Part shown: positions 1-6,577 of the stretch, in pieces | Layout: each line of letters opens with the position of its first letter | Numbering within the stretch: the first letter of the stretch is position 1 | NCBI GenBank assembly: GCA_013816615.1 | Contig: JACDED010000033.1 | Location: 1-34,692, forward strand | DNA from: Bacteroidota bacterium | GTDB lineage: Bacteria; Bacteroidota; Bacteroidia; B-17B0; Aurantibacillaceae | Reading direction: 5' to 3' | DNA: 34,692 nt | Made by a program: the position numbers and the translations under genes | Notes under the pieces: generated by a model | Seen by the model: the letters and a program-made list of their open reading frames with translations, nothing else | What the model was told of the DNA's origin: nothing | The model's database searches: none

Positions 1-43
1 GCACTTCAATAGTTGTTTCGGTAAATTCTTCTTGTTCTTTCAT
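1..43 (-). CDS. Partial CDS, N-terminal 14 codons of an unknown protein
   Basis: An ATG at 43 on the minus strand opens a frame that stays open to the window edge and begins MKEQEEFTETTIEV. It lies 60 bp downstream of the 137-residue gene on the same strand, so it may be the next gene of the same small operon. Too little is visible to assign a family. The acidic, charged start is like that of many small cytoplasmic proteins. The reading frame could be chance, but co-direction and spacing favour a gene. Confidence 0.4.
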   Translation of the reverse strand, partial: MKEQEEFTETTIEV

Positions 44-102
44 GGTATATGATTTTGTATGTATGGATAATAGATATTTTAAGATAAAATTTTAGTGTTT
101 GA

Positions 103-516
103 TTATAAATGCACGTGATTGGAATTATTATAGGGTGATTTACCCTGTTCGCTGTTACCACTTTTAGTGGTAAATAGTTCTTCATCGCGATGCTTGCTTT
201 TTTTATTTAGTTCATTATTTAATTGCAAAAGTATTCGCTCATGATCGCGCTGCAAATCCTTTATCTTATCTTTTTGTTTGGCGATCTGGCTTTGCATGAT
301 CTCCATTTTTTCATGCATAGGTTTTATAAACAAGATATAGGCTGCTCCCAACGAGCCTGCTCCGGAAAGTAAATGTTTTAACCAATCGGGAATGGTAAAA
401 CCTTCAAGGCCCAAACCTTCCAAAGGATTTTTTTTGTCTTGTTCTTGCTTTTGTTTGTTTTGGTGATTTTTTTCTTTGTTATCGTCACTTTCGTTTTCTT
501 GGTCGCTGGTTTCCAT
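103..516 (-). CDS. Small membrane/coiled-coil protein of unknown function
   Basis: This 137-residue protein is not recognised. Residues 1-32 are very rich in Asn, Asp, Glu, Lys and Gln. A short Gly/Leu segment with IPDWLKHLLSGAG is followed by a single likely membrane helix at about residues 48-65. Residues 66-105 are a charged heptad-like stretch (MHEKMEIMQSQIAKQKDKIK) that should form a coiled coil, and the tail is Ser/Asn-rich. The layout suggests a membrane-anchored spacer or scaffold. It lies 118 bp downstream of the HTH gene on the same strand, separated from it by a long hairpin, and it belongs to the presumed mobile-element end. No catalytic motif is visible. Function is unknown; a role in mobilisation or membrane tethering is only a guess. 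Confidence 0.6.
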   Translation of the reverse strand: METSDQENESDDNKEKNHQNKQKQEQDKKNPLEGLGLEGFTIPDWLKHLLSGAGSLGAAYILFIKPMHEKMEIMQSQIAKQKDKIKDLQRDHERILLQLNNELNKKSKHRDEELFTTKSGNSEQGKSPYNNSNHVHL

Positions 517-562
517 AATACTTATTTTTAATGGTAGTAGTTTGTTTTTTATGAAGCAAATG

Positions 563-608
563 TAATGAGGGCAAACTTTTTATTTCTTGTGAGTTTGCCC
601 TTTCATTA
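563..608. repeat. Long hairpin between the HTH and coiled-coil genes
   Basis: The arms TAATGA-GGGCAAACT (563-577) and AGTTTGCCC-TT-TCATTA (592-608) pair over 15 bp with one 2-nt bulge around a 14-nt loop. On the minus strand the hairpin lies between the HTH stop and the next gene. No clear U-run follows it, so it could be a weak terminator, an attenuator or an mRNA-stabilising element. Confidence 0.6.
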
Positions 609-634
609 CCTCATGTTTAAAACTGAACGAAACA

Positions 635-949
635 TTAAGCAGTAATAACGCGTTTATGTTTTAAGGTTTTCATAAAATTTAAAATCTCCGCTTTTTTAAA
701 TAATAGCTTGCGGCCTATTTTATAAAAAGGCATGCCTTTTTTCTTATAATTATGTATGCTTACCTTTGAGCAGCGCAAAAATTGTGATAATTCTAATATG
801 CTAAACACATCTTCATTTGGTGCAGCTTGATTTTTAGAAAGATCATTTCCCGCGTTGCCAGCGTTTATTGCTTCTTCGATCAGTTTTTTGGTCAGTGTTA
901 TAAACTCCTCAATAGTGAGGGTATATAACGGCTTTTGATCTAGGTTCAT
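635..949 (-). CDS. Excisionase-like helix-turn-helix DNA-binding protein
   Basis: This 104-residue protein has a helix-turn-helix of the excisionase/MerR-like type (HTH_17) at about residues 48-95. The pattern is DVFSILELSQFLRCSKVSI, then a wing with GMPFYKIGRKLLFKKAEILNFM, which is the usual layout of this family. The N-terminal 45 residues are a helical, Glu/Lys-rich extension ending in a polar linker. Proteins of this kind act as recombination directionality factors or small regulators on Bacteroidota integrative elements. Here it lies between the recombinase (upstream, same strand) and the membrane/coiled-coil gene. The repeat array lies between it and the recombinase, so the array is a natural candidate target, but that is inference. 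It could instead regulate an operon to the left of the window. Confidence 0.8.
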   Translation of the reverse strand: MNLDQKPLYTLTIEEFITLTKKLIEEAINAGNAGNDLSKNQAAPNEDVFSILELSQFLRCSKVSIHNYKKKGMPFYKIGRKLLFKKAEILNFMKTLKHKRVITA

Positions 950-1267
950 TTTTCTTTTTCTTTGCCCGGTGTTTTAAATTTTAAAGTTTGGGCCTGCTGT
1001 TTTTTGTTTTTTATTGGCTTAAGGCCTGAATGGATGTTCAGTTGCCTTTATGGCCTTGGTTTTTCTCCTTTCTTTTTTGCTTGTTTTAATTTTCTTTGAT
1101 TTGGTATTTTTAAAAGAGTGGGTATAGCTATGCCATTAAGTTTTGGTTTAAAAACAATTTACATTAAGTGTATTAAAGTTTAATAATTTGGATCGTAACA
1201 GAATTTTATTCCGTTAGCACTTGATAAAGCTAAGTATCATAGGCCTTCTTTATTTTATAACGGTTAA

Positions 1268-1300
1268 ACGTAAAAAGTATTACAAATTAATACGTAAAAA
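1268..1300. repeat. Inverted repeat nested in a direct repeat
   Basis: GTATTA-CAAAT-TAATAC (1277-1293) is a perfect 6-bp inverted repeat with a 5-bp spacer. It is flanked by and partly overlaps two copies of ACGTAAAAA (1268-1276 and 1292-1300, 24 bp apart). The geometry resembles a small tyrosine-recombinase core site or a dimeric repressor site. Function is unproven. Confidence 0.45.
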
Positions 1301-1323
1301 ATAGTTAAGGGTTGGGTTTTACT

Positions 1324-1426
1324 ATCTGCTTTAAAGAATTGTTTTATAAGTGGTGGTTTTTTTAGTAATACTGGATATTGAACAGATGTTTCCAAGCAAT
1401 ACTGGATTTACTCAATCTGCTTTAAA
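1324..1426. repeat. Two duplicated motifs left of the box array
   Basis: ATCTGCTTTAAA occurs exactly at 1324-1335 and 1415-1426. AATACTGGAT occurs exactly at 1367-1376 and 1398-1407. The two pairs are nested, with the AATACTGGAT pair inside. They may be a second class of binding site or remnants of an old duplication. Confidence 0.5.
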
Positions 1427-1519
1427 TTATTAAAGTGGCTTTAAAGGATGATGGACTAGCATTTTAAGAAGGGTATGATAATGAATAGGTGGGTTAGAGA
1501 AGATAATTCTTGATTTTTG

Positions 1520-2053
1520 TTTACACATAAGCGAGTACTATTCGTATTTATTGACGGTTAAACTTTTTTTTGCTAATCTTTTTTACGGATAATTCATGCT
1601 TTATTGACGGATAAACCTTTTTTGTTGACGGGTAATACCGGTTAAATGTTAAACTGTTGACGGATAATTGACGCTTTGTTACGGATAAGTTATTTTCTGT
1701 TGATGGATAATTTTTTTACCGTTAAAAGTGTTGACAGGTAATTTATTTTTGTTGACAGATAAATGGATTTAGTGATAAGGTCTCAGTAATTTTCTGATGT
1801 GGTTGTTTACGGATAGCTTTCTACTTGTTGATGGGTAAATAGATTTAGTACTTCATGTTACTCTCTGGCAGAATAATTTTGTTGACGGATAAAATGATTT
1901 AGTGGTAAAATCAATCTGCTCTGATGAAGTTTTAGTTTACGGATAATTACTTTTTGTTTACGGGTAAATGCATTTAGTCAAAATACCATAGCATACTCGC
2001 CCTAATAACTGCTAAATTTATTTACGGATAATTTACTTTTTATTGACGAAGTG
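1520..2053 (+). repeat. Array of 18 helically phased TTKACGGATAA boxes
   Basis: Eleven-base boxes close to TTGACGGATAA or TTTACGGATAA start at 1520, 1551, 1582, 1604, 1625, 1657, 1678, 1700, 1715, 1731, 1752, 1806, 1828, 1882, 1936, 1957, 2021 and 2043. The first and last are degenerate. The 1715 copy (TTTACCGTTAA) also reads as an inverted box. Leaving out 1715, the intervals are 31, 31, 22, 21, 32, 21, 22, 31, 21, 54, 22, 54, 54, 21, 64 and 22 bp, which are close to 2, 3, 5 or 6 helical turns. The boxes at 1752, 1828, 1882 and 1957 are each followed by ATTTAGT exactly 15 bp after the box start. The last box overlaps the integrase stop codon. Iterons, integrase arm sites or an excisionase-binding array are all possible. 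It is not a CRISPR array. Confidence 0.85.
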
Positions 2054-3290
2054 ATCCAAAAACCTTAGCCATTTCTTTAGCCCTTAAAGTATCGGCAATT
2101 TTAAAATAGCGTTGGGCAGATTTATAACTCCTGTTACCAGTTATAGCCATTGCAGTGGTTAAACTTCCGCCGCGCTCCAGAAAGTTAGTAACAAAGGATT
2201 TTTTGCTGGTATGAAAGGTGGCACATTGCCATAGGAGCTGAGTTTCTTCAAAACGATTAGCCCCTCTGTAATGGATGATCTGAACTTTACGGGTTAGCTT
2301 GGCTTTTTCCATTACTTTCTTTAAATACTGGTTGGCATCACCTCCTTTATATTGCGGCATACAAAATGGCAAATGCTTTTTAGCACGGCGTTTTATGATT
2401 TTCCGACTGTGGGGATTTAAAGGAATAATATTTGGTTCTTTTGTTTTAATGGTTCTATTGACAATTAAATCTCCCTGTATATTTTCAGGCTTCAATCCTT
2501 TTATGTCAGAGTATCTCATACCTGTAAAACATCCCAAACAATACATATCTCTTACCTCTGCTAAAGTCTTGTCTTCCAGTTTTAAATTTAAAAGCCGCAT
2601 TACTTCATCATAATGCAGGTAAATGATCTCTGTATTTTCCCAGGTGTTTTTAAATTCTTCTTTTTTATATTCTTCTGTATTATGATAACCGTTTTTTTGA
2701 GCCCAACTTAAAAATGCCTTTAATCGTTTTAAATTAGTACCTACATAATTATTAAAGTGCTTTTTTTCGTTAAAGCAGTAATCCAGGTAATCATCATAAA
2801 AGCGTTGGTTAATGTTTTCAAAGGTTAATTTATAGCGTCTGCTTTTACTAAAGTCTTCTAATGTTTTGTAGTTTAATTTGGCGTTGGAAACTGTTTTTGG
2901 TGTTTTACTGATGGCCAGGCTTTTTAAATAATCATCATAAGCTTGCCAGATCGTTTTTTTATCTGTGAGATCTAACAAGCGCTCATTAAGATTATCTCTA
3001 AAGTAGTCCAATGTTGGGGTTTGGTTGAGTACCTTTGCTTTATCGTAAAGTTCTTCTACTTTTGCTTTTAATCGGGTCAACTCCCGGTTATATTCTCCGG
3101 CTTCTGAATAGTTCTTTTTTACTTTCATAGCTACTGCATCCCATTTTTGGGCATCAACGCGTAGGTTAGTATAATACTGCAACCTTTGTCCGTGAAAGCT
3201 GTAAAACAAAAATATTGGCACGTTCTTAATGATAAGCTCGCCGCTTTGTTTATCCTTACGTTTTTCTAAATAAAATTTAACTTCTGCCAT
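2040..3290 (-). CDS. Tyrosine recombinase/integrase with unusual catalytic residues
   Basis: This 416-residue site-specific recombinase is of the Bacteroidota mobile-element type. Residues 1-100 look like an arm-DNA-binding domain, about 105-205 a SAM-like core-binding domain, and about 220-416 the catalytic domain. Visible catalytic positions are Arg259 in TGMRYSDIKGL, a beta-hairpin Lys near 282-284, His360 in FHTSKKSF, and the nucleophile Tyr395 in SAQRYFKI. Two positions differ from the usual pattern. The HxxR arginine is Lys363, and the His/Trp before the tyrosine is Asn386 (TGNRS). It should cut and rejoin the ends of the element. The last four codons overlap the final box of the phased array, so array and gene may have evolved together. 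The length is normal for the family, so it is not obviously truncated. Activity cannot be judged from sequence. Confidence 0.88.
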   Translation of the reverse strand: MAEVKFYLEKRKDKQSGELIIKNVPIFLFYSFHGQRLQYYTNLRVDAQKWDAVAMKVKKNYSEAGEYNRELTRLKAKVEELYDKAKVLNQTPTLDYFRDNLNERLLDLTDKKTIWQAYDDYLKSLAISKTPKTVSNAKLNYKTLEDFSKSRRYKLTFENINQRFYDDYLDYCFNEKKHFNNYVGTNLKRLKAFLSWAQKNGYHNTEEYKKEEFKNTWENTEIIYLHYDEVMRLLNLKLEDKTLAEVRDMYCLGCFTGMRYSDIKGLKPENIQGDLIVNRTIKTKEPNIIPLNPHSRKIIKRRAKKHLPFCMPQYKGGDANQYLKKVMEKAKLTRKVQIIHYRGANRFEETQLLWQCATFHTSKKSFVTNFLERGGSLTTAMAITGNRSYKSAQRYFKIADTLRAKEMAKVFGSLRQ

Positions 3291-3330
3291 AGTATGTTTT
3301 TATAGGAGACTTAATAATGCTATTCTACAT

Positions 3331-3340
3331 ACAAATTTAC
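3331..3340 (-). promoter_or_regulatory. Integrase promoter -7 box, or CTnDOT-like core site
   Basis: On the minus strand 3332-3339 reads TAAATTTG, a perfect Bacteroidota -7 element (TAnnTTTG), about 41 bp before the integrase start. No good -33 TTTG is seen at the right distance. The same bases read GTAAATTTGT, nine of ten matches to the GTAnnTTTGC core sequence known from CTnDOT-type elements, so this could instead be the crossover site. ACATACAA is repeated at 3327-3334 and 3339-3346, flanking it. Confidence 0.35.
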
Positions 3341-3378
3341 ATACAATTTTGCATTTATTGAGTTAAATTCAGATATTT

Positions 3379-3398
3379 TGAGCTTTATTCAAAGCTCA
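3379..3398. repeat. Perfect 8-bp inverted repeat upstream of the integrase
   Basis: TGAGCTTT-ATTC-AAAGCTCA is a perfect stem with a 4-base loop, 89 bp upstream of the integrase start. No T-run follows on either strand, so it is more likely an operator or part of an attachment region than a terminator. Confidence 0.5.
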
Positions 3399-3470
3399 TG
3401 AAACATCAGTAAAATATGGCTTTAAGTTAAATTCGATAAAGGAAATTAAACAGAGTTAATTGTTAAAATA

Positions 3471-3696
3471 CCTCCTCTAAAGGAGGATACTGTGTTTGCT
3501 TGCGTGAGGGATTGCAATGGAAATCTTTTTTGTGAGGATACGAACAAAAAAATTGGAATGTAAAGCCCGACCACGAGTGAGGCTCAATTGATTTACCGGC
3601 CGAACTCGTGGGCACGCCCAAATTAACAGAACTTAAGTAAATTTTTTTTAAATGAAGAGAGGTCTTTTCAATCTCCCTAACCTCTTTTCCAAGAGG
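3471..3696. repeat. Composite palindromic (REP/MITE-like) intergenic element
   Basis: Three palindromes lie in about 226 bp: CCTCCTCTAAAGGAGG (3471-3486, near perfect), CCACGAGT with ACTCGTGG (3571-3578 and 3604-3611, a stem with a 25-base loop), and CCTCTT-TTCC-AAGAGG (3681-3696). Between them are phrases such as GCGTGAGGGATTGCAATGG and GGGCACGCCC, which I recall as recurring in intergenic repeats of many Bacteroidota genomes. That recollection is from memory and was not searched. The element separates the presumed mobile-element end from ordinary chromosome. A 93-codon frame through it is an artefact. Confidence 0.6.
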
Positions 3697-3710
3697 GATT
3701 TGGTTTATGT

Positions 3711-4121
3711 TTAAAACAAAAAGAAAAAATAAGCGGCGGCCCATCTTCCTAAAATTTCTTTTGCATAACCAATAATTTCACCGTTTTGATTTTTAACGGT
3801 GCCATCGGGAGTAATAAGCCCTATTTGTTTATTTTCAGCATCGTAAACTGTGCCATCAATACTTTTATAAGTGCCAACTGTTTTGTGCGCTTCATTTTCA
3901 ATATGGCCATCGTTGGCAACAAAACCAATAACGATGAATTTTTTTCCAAGAACAGTGCCATCACTATTAAATTTGCCAATTACTTTATTGGTTTCATCTA
4001 ACACAGTTCCGTTGGTTTTAATGGTGCCTATAAAAACATTATCAGGTCCTTGCATAGCTTGCGAATAAGAGAGTAGGGAGGCTAATAAAAAATTAATTAA
4101 AATAAAAGATCTGTTTAGCAT
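3711..4121 (-). CDS. Secreted repeat protein, 5-fold beta-flower type
   Basis: A signal peptide is clear at residues 1-22 (MLNRSFILINFLLASLLSYS). The rest consists of about five repeats of 17-18 residues with the pattern V-I-G-x-[ILFY]-x-x-[ND]-G-T-V-x(5-6)-x-I-G, for example KVIGKFNSDGTVLGKK and KQIGLITPDGTVKNQN. A final half repeat ends GRWAAAYFFFLF. This matches my memory of the small Bacteroidota family annotated as 5-fold beta-flower proteins, each repeat giving one petal of a closed beta structure. It is probably periplasmic or surface-exposed. The biochemical role is unknown. The hydrophobic C-terminus is part of the family pattern rather than a membrane anchor. The stop codon lies against the palindromic element, with no terminator of its own visible. 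Confidence 0.75.
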   Translation of the reverse strand: MLNRSFILINFLLASLLSYSQAMQGPDNVFIGTIKTNGTVLDETNKVIGKFNSDGTVLGKKFIVIGFVANDGHIENEAHKTVGTYKSIDGTVYDAENKQIGLITPDGTVKNQNGEIIGYAKEILGRWAAAYFFFLF

Positions 4122-4298
4122 ATGTTGTTTTTTAATAGAACAGTTAAGGGAGCAAAATGTTTAATCTTTTTTATTCAGCTTTCCCTGCTTTTTCAAGTGT
4201 AATGCAGACGCGTATTGGCTTGGTTGCAATAATTTTATGGAAAGCACACTTAAAGTAATGGCTTCAGAGTGTCTTCTTGTGAGTTTTTTACAAGTGTT

Positions 4299-5015
4299 TT
4301 ATTTGTATTGTTGCGCGTGATAGATCGGTTGATCATTTACAAAATTAGCAATGATCTCAGCACTCATTGATCGGTTCTTATTTTGTTTAATATAATTTGA
4401 ATAGCCTTTTACGCTTTTCCATTTTTCGATCTTTAATTTTTCTTCGTTCTCCCTGCTTAAAGAAAGCAATTGATAACCTAAGCCGGCTTCAATGGCGCGC
4501 AACTCATCATCATAATTAATTTTATTTCTTGCCTTTGCAGAAAGCTGTTTAAAATGCCAGGCAACAAAATCAAGAAAGCCACCGGTTCTAAAATCCTCGA
4601 TCCTGCTAACCTGTATGGCAATTAGGCCGATCTGAGAATTAAGCGATAAATTTTTTAGCAACACACTGTCCAGAGTTGTTTCGCTAAGATTACTGTACCA
4701 GATCTTGTAGGTGCGCTGTTTTGGCGCTTTAAAAATAGAACCAAAAGTAGGTTTTATCTTTACGATCTTGCGTGAGTTTCTGAATTTGATCTTAATGTTT
4801 TGAAACTCGATCTTCGGAAAAAAACTTAAAGCGTAAGAGAATTTATTTTTAATGTTCAATGAAGAATCGCCGTTGGCCACAATTATCTTATTGGCTGTAT
4901 CTTTAAAATTAGGAAGTATAGAATCGTTTACGTTCTTGTAGTAAATATTCTGAGAAATCAGGCCGTTATATAAAAAAAACGTGGAAATTAAAAAAAGTAT
5001 AAGGTATTTGTTCAT
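4299..5015 (-). CDS. Unknown secreted protein with signal peptide
   Basis: I do not recognise this 238-residue protein. Residues 1-22 form a signal peptide (MNKYLILFLISTFFLYNGLI), and no lipobox cysteine is present, so a soluble periplasmic or exported protein is likely. The middle is basic and beta-rich (KIEFQNIKIKFRNSRKIVKI), and residues 160-238 are predicted helical and charged. No T9SS sorting domain, metal-binding cluster or enzyme motif is seen. It is divergent from the DMT transporter operon, whose start is 69 bp away, and lies 177 bp upstream of the beta-flower gene on the same strand, so those two could be co-transcribed. Confidence 0.7.
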   Translation of the reverse strand: MNKYLILFLISTFFLYNGLISQNIYYKNVNDSILPNFKDTANKIIVANGDSSLNIKNKFSYALSFFPKIEFQNIKIKFRNSRKIVKIKPTFGSIFKAPKQRTYKIWYSNLSETTLDSVLLKNLSLNSQIGLIAIQVSRIEDFRTGGFLDFVAWHFKQLSAKARNKINYDDELRAIEAGLGYQLLSLSRENEEKLKIEKWKSVKGYSNYIKQNKNRSMSAEIIANFVNDQPIYHAQQYK

Positions 5016-5083
5016 ACATCAAAAATATAAAAATAAATTTTACAATTAGCCACAATAAATATAAATTTACCTACAAGGAACAG

Positions 5084-5962
5084 ATGCTTTATATACTCCT
5101 CACCATTATTATCAGTGTACTGCTTTTATTGATATTTAAAGCATTTCAAAAATACGGGGTAAACTCACTGGTAGCAATTGTTGTAAACTATATTACCGCG
5201 GGCATTACAGGTATTCTCTTCTTCAATTCAGATATCAGTATAAACGCCATTCTTGCATCCGATTGGATCTATATTTGTTTGCCTTTAGGCCTTTTGTTTA
5301 TCTGTATATTTTACCTTATTGCACTTACCACGCATCGCATAAGCATTTCTGCCGCAGCTGTAGCTAATAAAATGAGCGTGATCATGCCGGTGCTGTACTC
5401 TATTATTTTTTTGAACCAACACTTATCTGCTTTAAAGATCGTAGGGATCGTTCTGGCAATGTTGGCCGTTTATCTTTCAACCCGCTCCTCTCAAAAAAGT
5501 AATGTTAGTTCCTCTTTGATCTGGCTGCCTGTTTTAGTGTTTGTTGGCAGTGGTTTAATTGATATTGCTATTAATGCCAGTAATGCTTTTTATATACATT
5601 CAAAAGGTGAAAGTGCTTTGTTCAGTATCTGTACCTTTTTATCTGCATTTGTAATTGGTATAATTATTTTGCTGTATTCGGTATTTGTAAAAAGATCTTT
5701 ATCCATAAAAGAAGTAGTGGCGCCAAAAAATATTATTGGTGGTTTGGTATTAGGTATTCCGAATTATTTCAGCATCTTTTTTATTTTTAAATCGTTAGAT
5801 GCAAATGTGCTTCAAAGCGCGCAGCTGTTCCCGGTTTTAAATCTTTCTAATGTAGCCCTTTCTGCATTTTTAGGATGGCTGATATTTAAAGAAAAATTAT
5901 CGCCAATAAATCTTGCGGGTATTGCGCTGGCTATTATTTCTATTTTACTTATTTCGTTCTGA
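5084..5962 (+). CDS. EamA/DMT-family inner-membrane transporter
   Basis: The 292-residue product is almost wholly hydrophobic, with about ten membrane helices in two similar halves, as in the drug/metabolite transporter superfamily. The first half begins MLYILLTIIISVLLLLIFK. The second half starts near residue 145 after a short polar loop (STRSSQKSNVSS) and ends with the helix IALAIISILLISF. It probably exports or imports a small metabolite; the substrate cannot be told from sequence. It is the first gene of a tight three-gene set. Its TGA overlaps the ATG of the YigZ gene by one base (TGATG), which points to translational coupling. Length and topology are normal for the family. Confidence 0.85.
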   Translation: MLYILLTIIISVLLLLIFKAFQKYGVNSLVAIVVNYITAGITGILFFNSDISINAILASDWIYICLPLGLLFICIFYLIALTTHRISISAAAVANKMSVIMPVLYSIIFLNQHLSALKIVGIVLAMLAVYLSTRSSQKSNVSSSLIWLPVLVFVGSGLIDIAINASNAFYIHSKGESALFSICTFLSAFVIGIIILLYSVFVKRSLSIKEVVAPKNIIGGLVLGIPNYFSIFFIFKSLDANVLQSAQLFPVLNLSNVALSAFLGWLIFKEKLSPINLAGIALAIISILLISF

Positions 5963-6576
5963 TGCTTTTTTCCGATTCCTATTTAACTATAAAAGCGCCA
6001 GTTGAAATTCTTTTTAAAGAGCGTGGGTCAAAATTTTTGGCCTTTACTTTTCCTGTAACTAACGATGCGGAAATAAAAGAATGTTTGCTCCAATTAAAAA
6101 AACTTCATCCAAATGCCAATCATCATTGTTACGCCTGGCGTTTAGGCGCCGATAAATCTGCCTTTAGGGCGAACGATGATGGGGAGCCTTCAAATACAGC
6201 CGGTAAACCAATTTTAGGGCAGATACAGGCAGCTGATCTTACCAACGTTTTGGCGGTAGTAGTGCGTTATTTTGGCGGTACGCTTTTAGGTGTGGGCGGA
6301 TTAATAAATGCTTATAAAACCGCGGCCGCAGAAGTAATTGCAGCTTCGGAGATATACGAACGGTTTATTTTATTTGAGTATAAAATTGATTTTAATGAAG
6401 AAAGCATTAACTTGGTGATGCGAATTTTGAAAGAGACAGGAGCAAAAATATTAGCGCATACTTACGAGGAGAATAATTCAATTATTTTTCAAATAAAAAA
6501 GCAAAATTCAGATAAATTAGAAAAAGATTTTACTGAACTTTACACTTCAAAATTAACGTACCTTAAAACACTTTGA
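5962..6576 (+). CDS. yigZ: YigZ/IMPACT family protein
   Basis: This 204-residue protein has the UPF0029/IMPACT N-terminal domain at about residues 15-125. Its two signature blocks are ANDDGEPSNTAGKPILGQI and VVVRYFGGTLLGVGGLINAY. A smaller C-terminal ferredoxin-like domain follows at about 135-200. Family members in other organisms are linked to translation control and ribosome-associated stress responses, but the bacterial function is not settled. The gene is coupled to the DMT transporter upstream (one-base overlap) and followed after a single base by the M42 peptidase, so all three form one operon. Length is normal. Confidence 0.92.
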   Translation: MLFSDSYLTIKAPVEILFKERGSKFLAFTFPVTNDAEIKECLLQLKKLHPNANHHCYAWRLGADKSAFRANDDGEPSNTAGKPILGQIQAADLTNVLAVVVRYFGGTLLGVGGLINAYKTAAAEVIAASEIYERFILFEYKIDFNEESINLVMRILKETGAKILAHTYEENNSIIFQIKKQNSDKLEKDFTELYTSKLTYLKTL

Positions 6577-6577
6577 T

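Larger units (their letters stand above)
950..2039. other. Gene-free 1.1-kb region between HTH and integrase genes
   Basis: No convincing open reading frame is present on either strand. The left part (950-1250) is AT-rich and shows nothing I can name. From 1268 to 1300 there is an inverted repeat inside a direct repeat. From 1324 to 1426 two motifs are each duplicated. From 1520 to the integrase stop codon lies the phased box array, annotated separately. The density of short repeats argues for a protein-binding control region such as a recombination or replication site. Confidence 0.75.

Noticed and set aside
1520-2053. The box array as a CRISPR locus
   Set aside because: The boxes are only 11 bp and degenerate, spacers vary from 4 to 53 bp, and no cas gene is near.
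2299-2613. 104-codon frame on the plus strand
   Set aside because: It lies wholly antisense within the integrase gene and its product looks unlike a real protein.
3463-3744. 93-codon minus-strand frame
   Set aside because: It runs through the composite palindromic element and into the end of the beta-flower gene; the product is translated repeat sequence.
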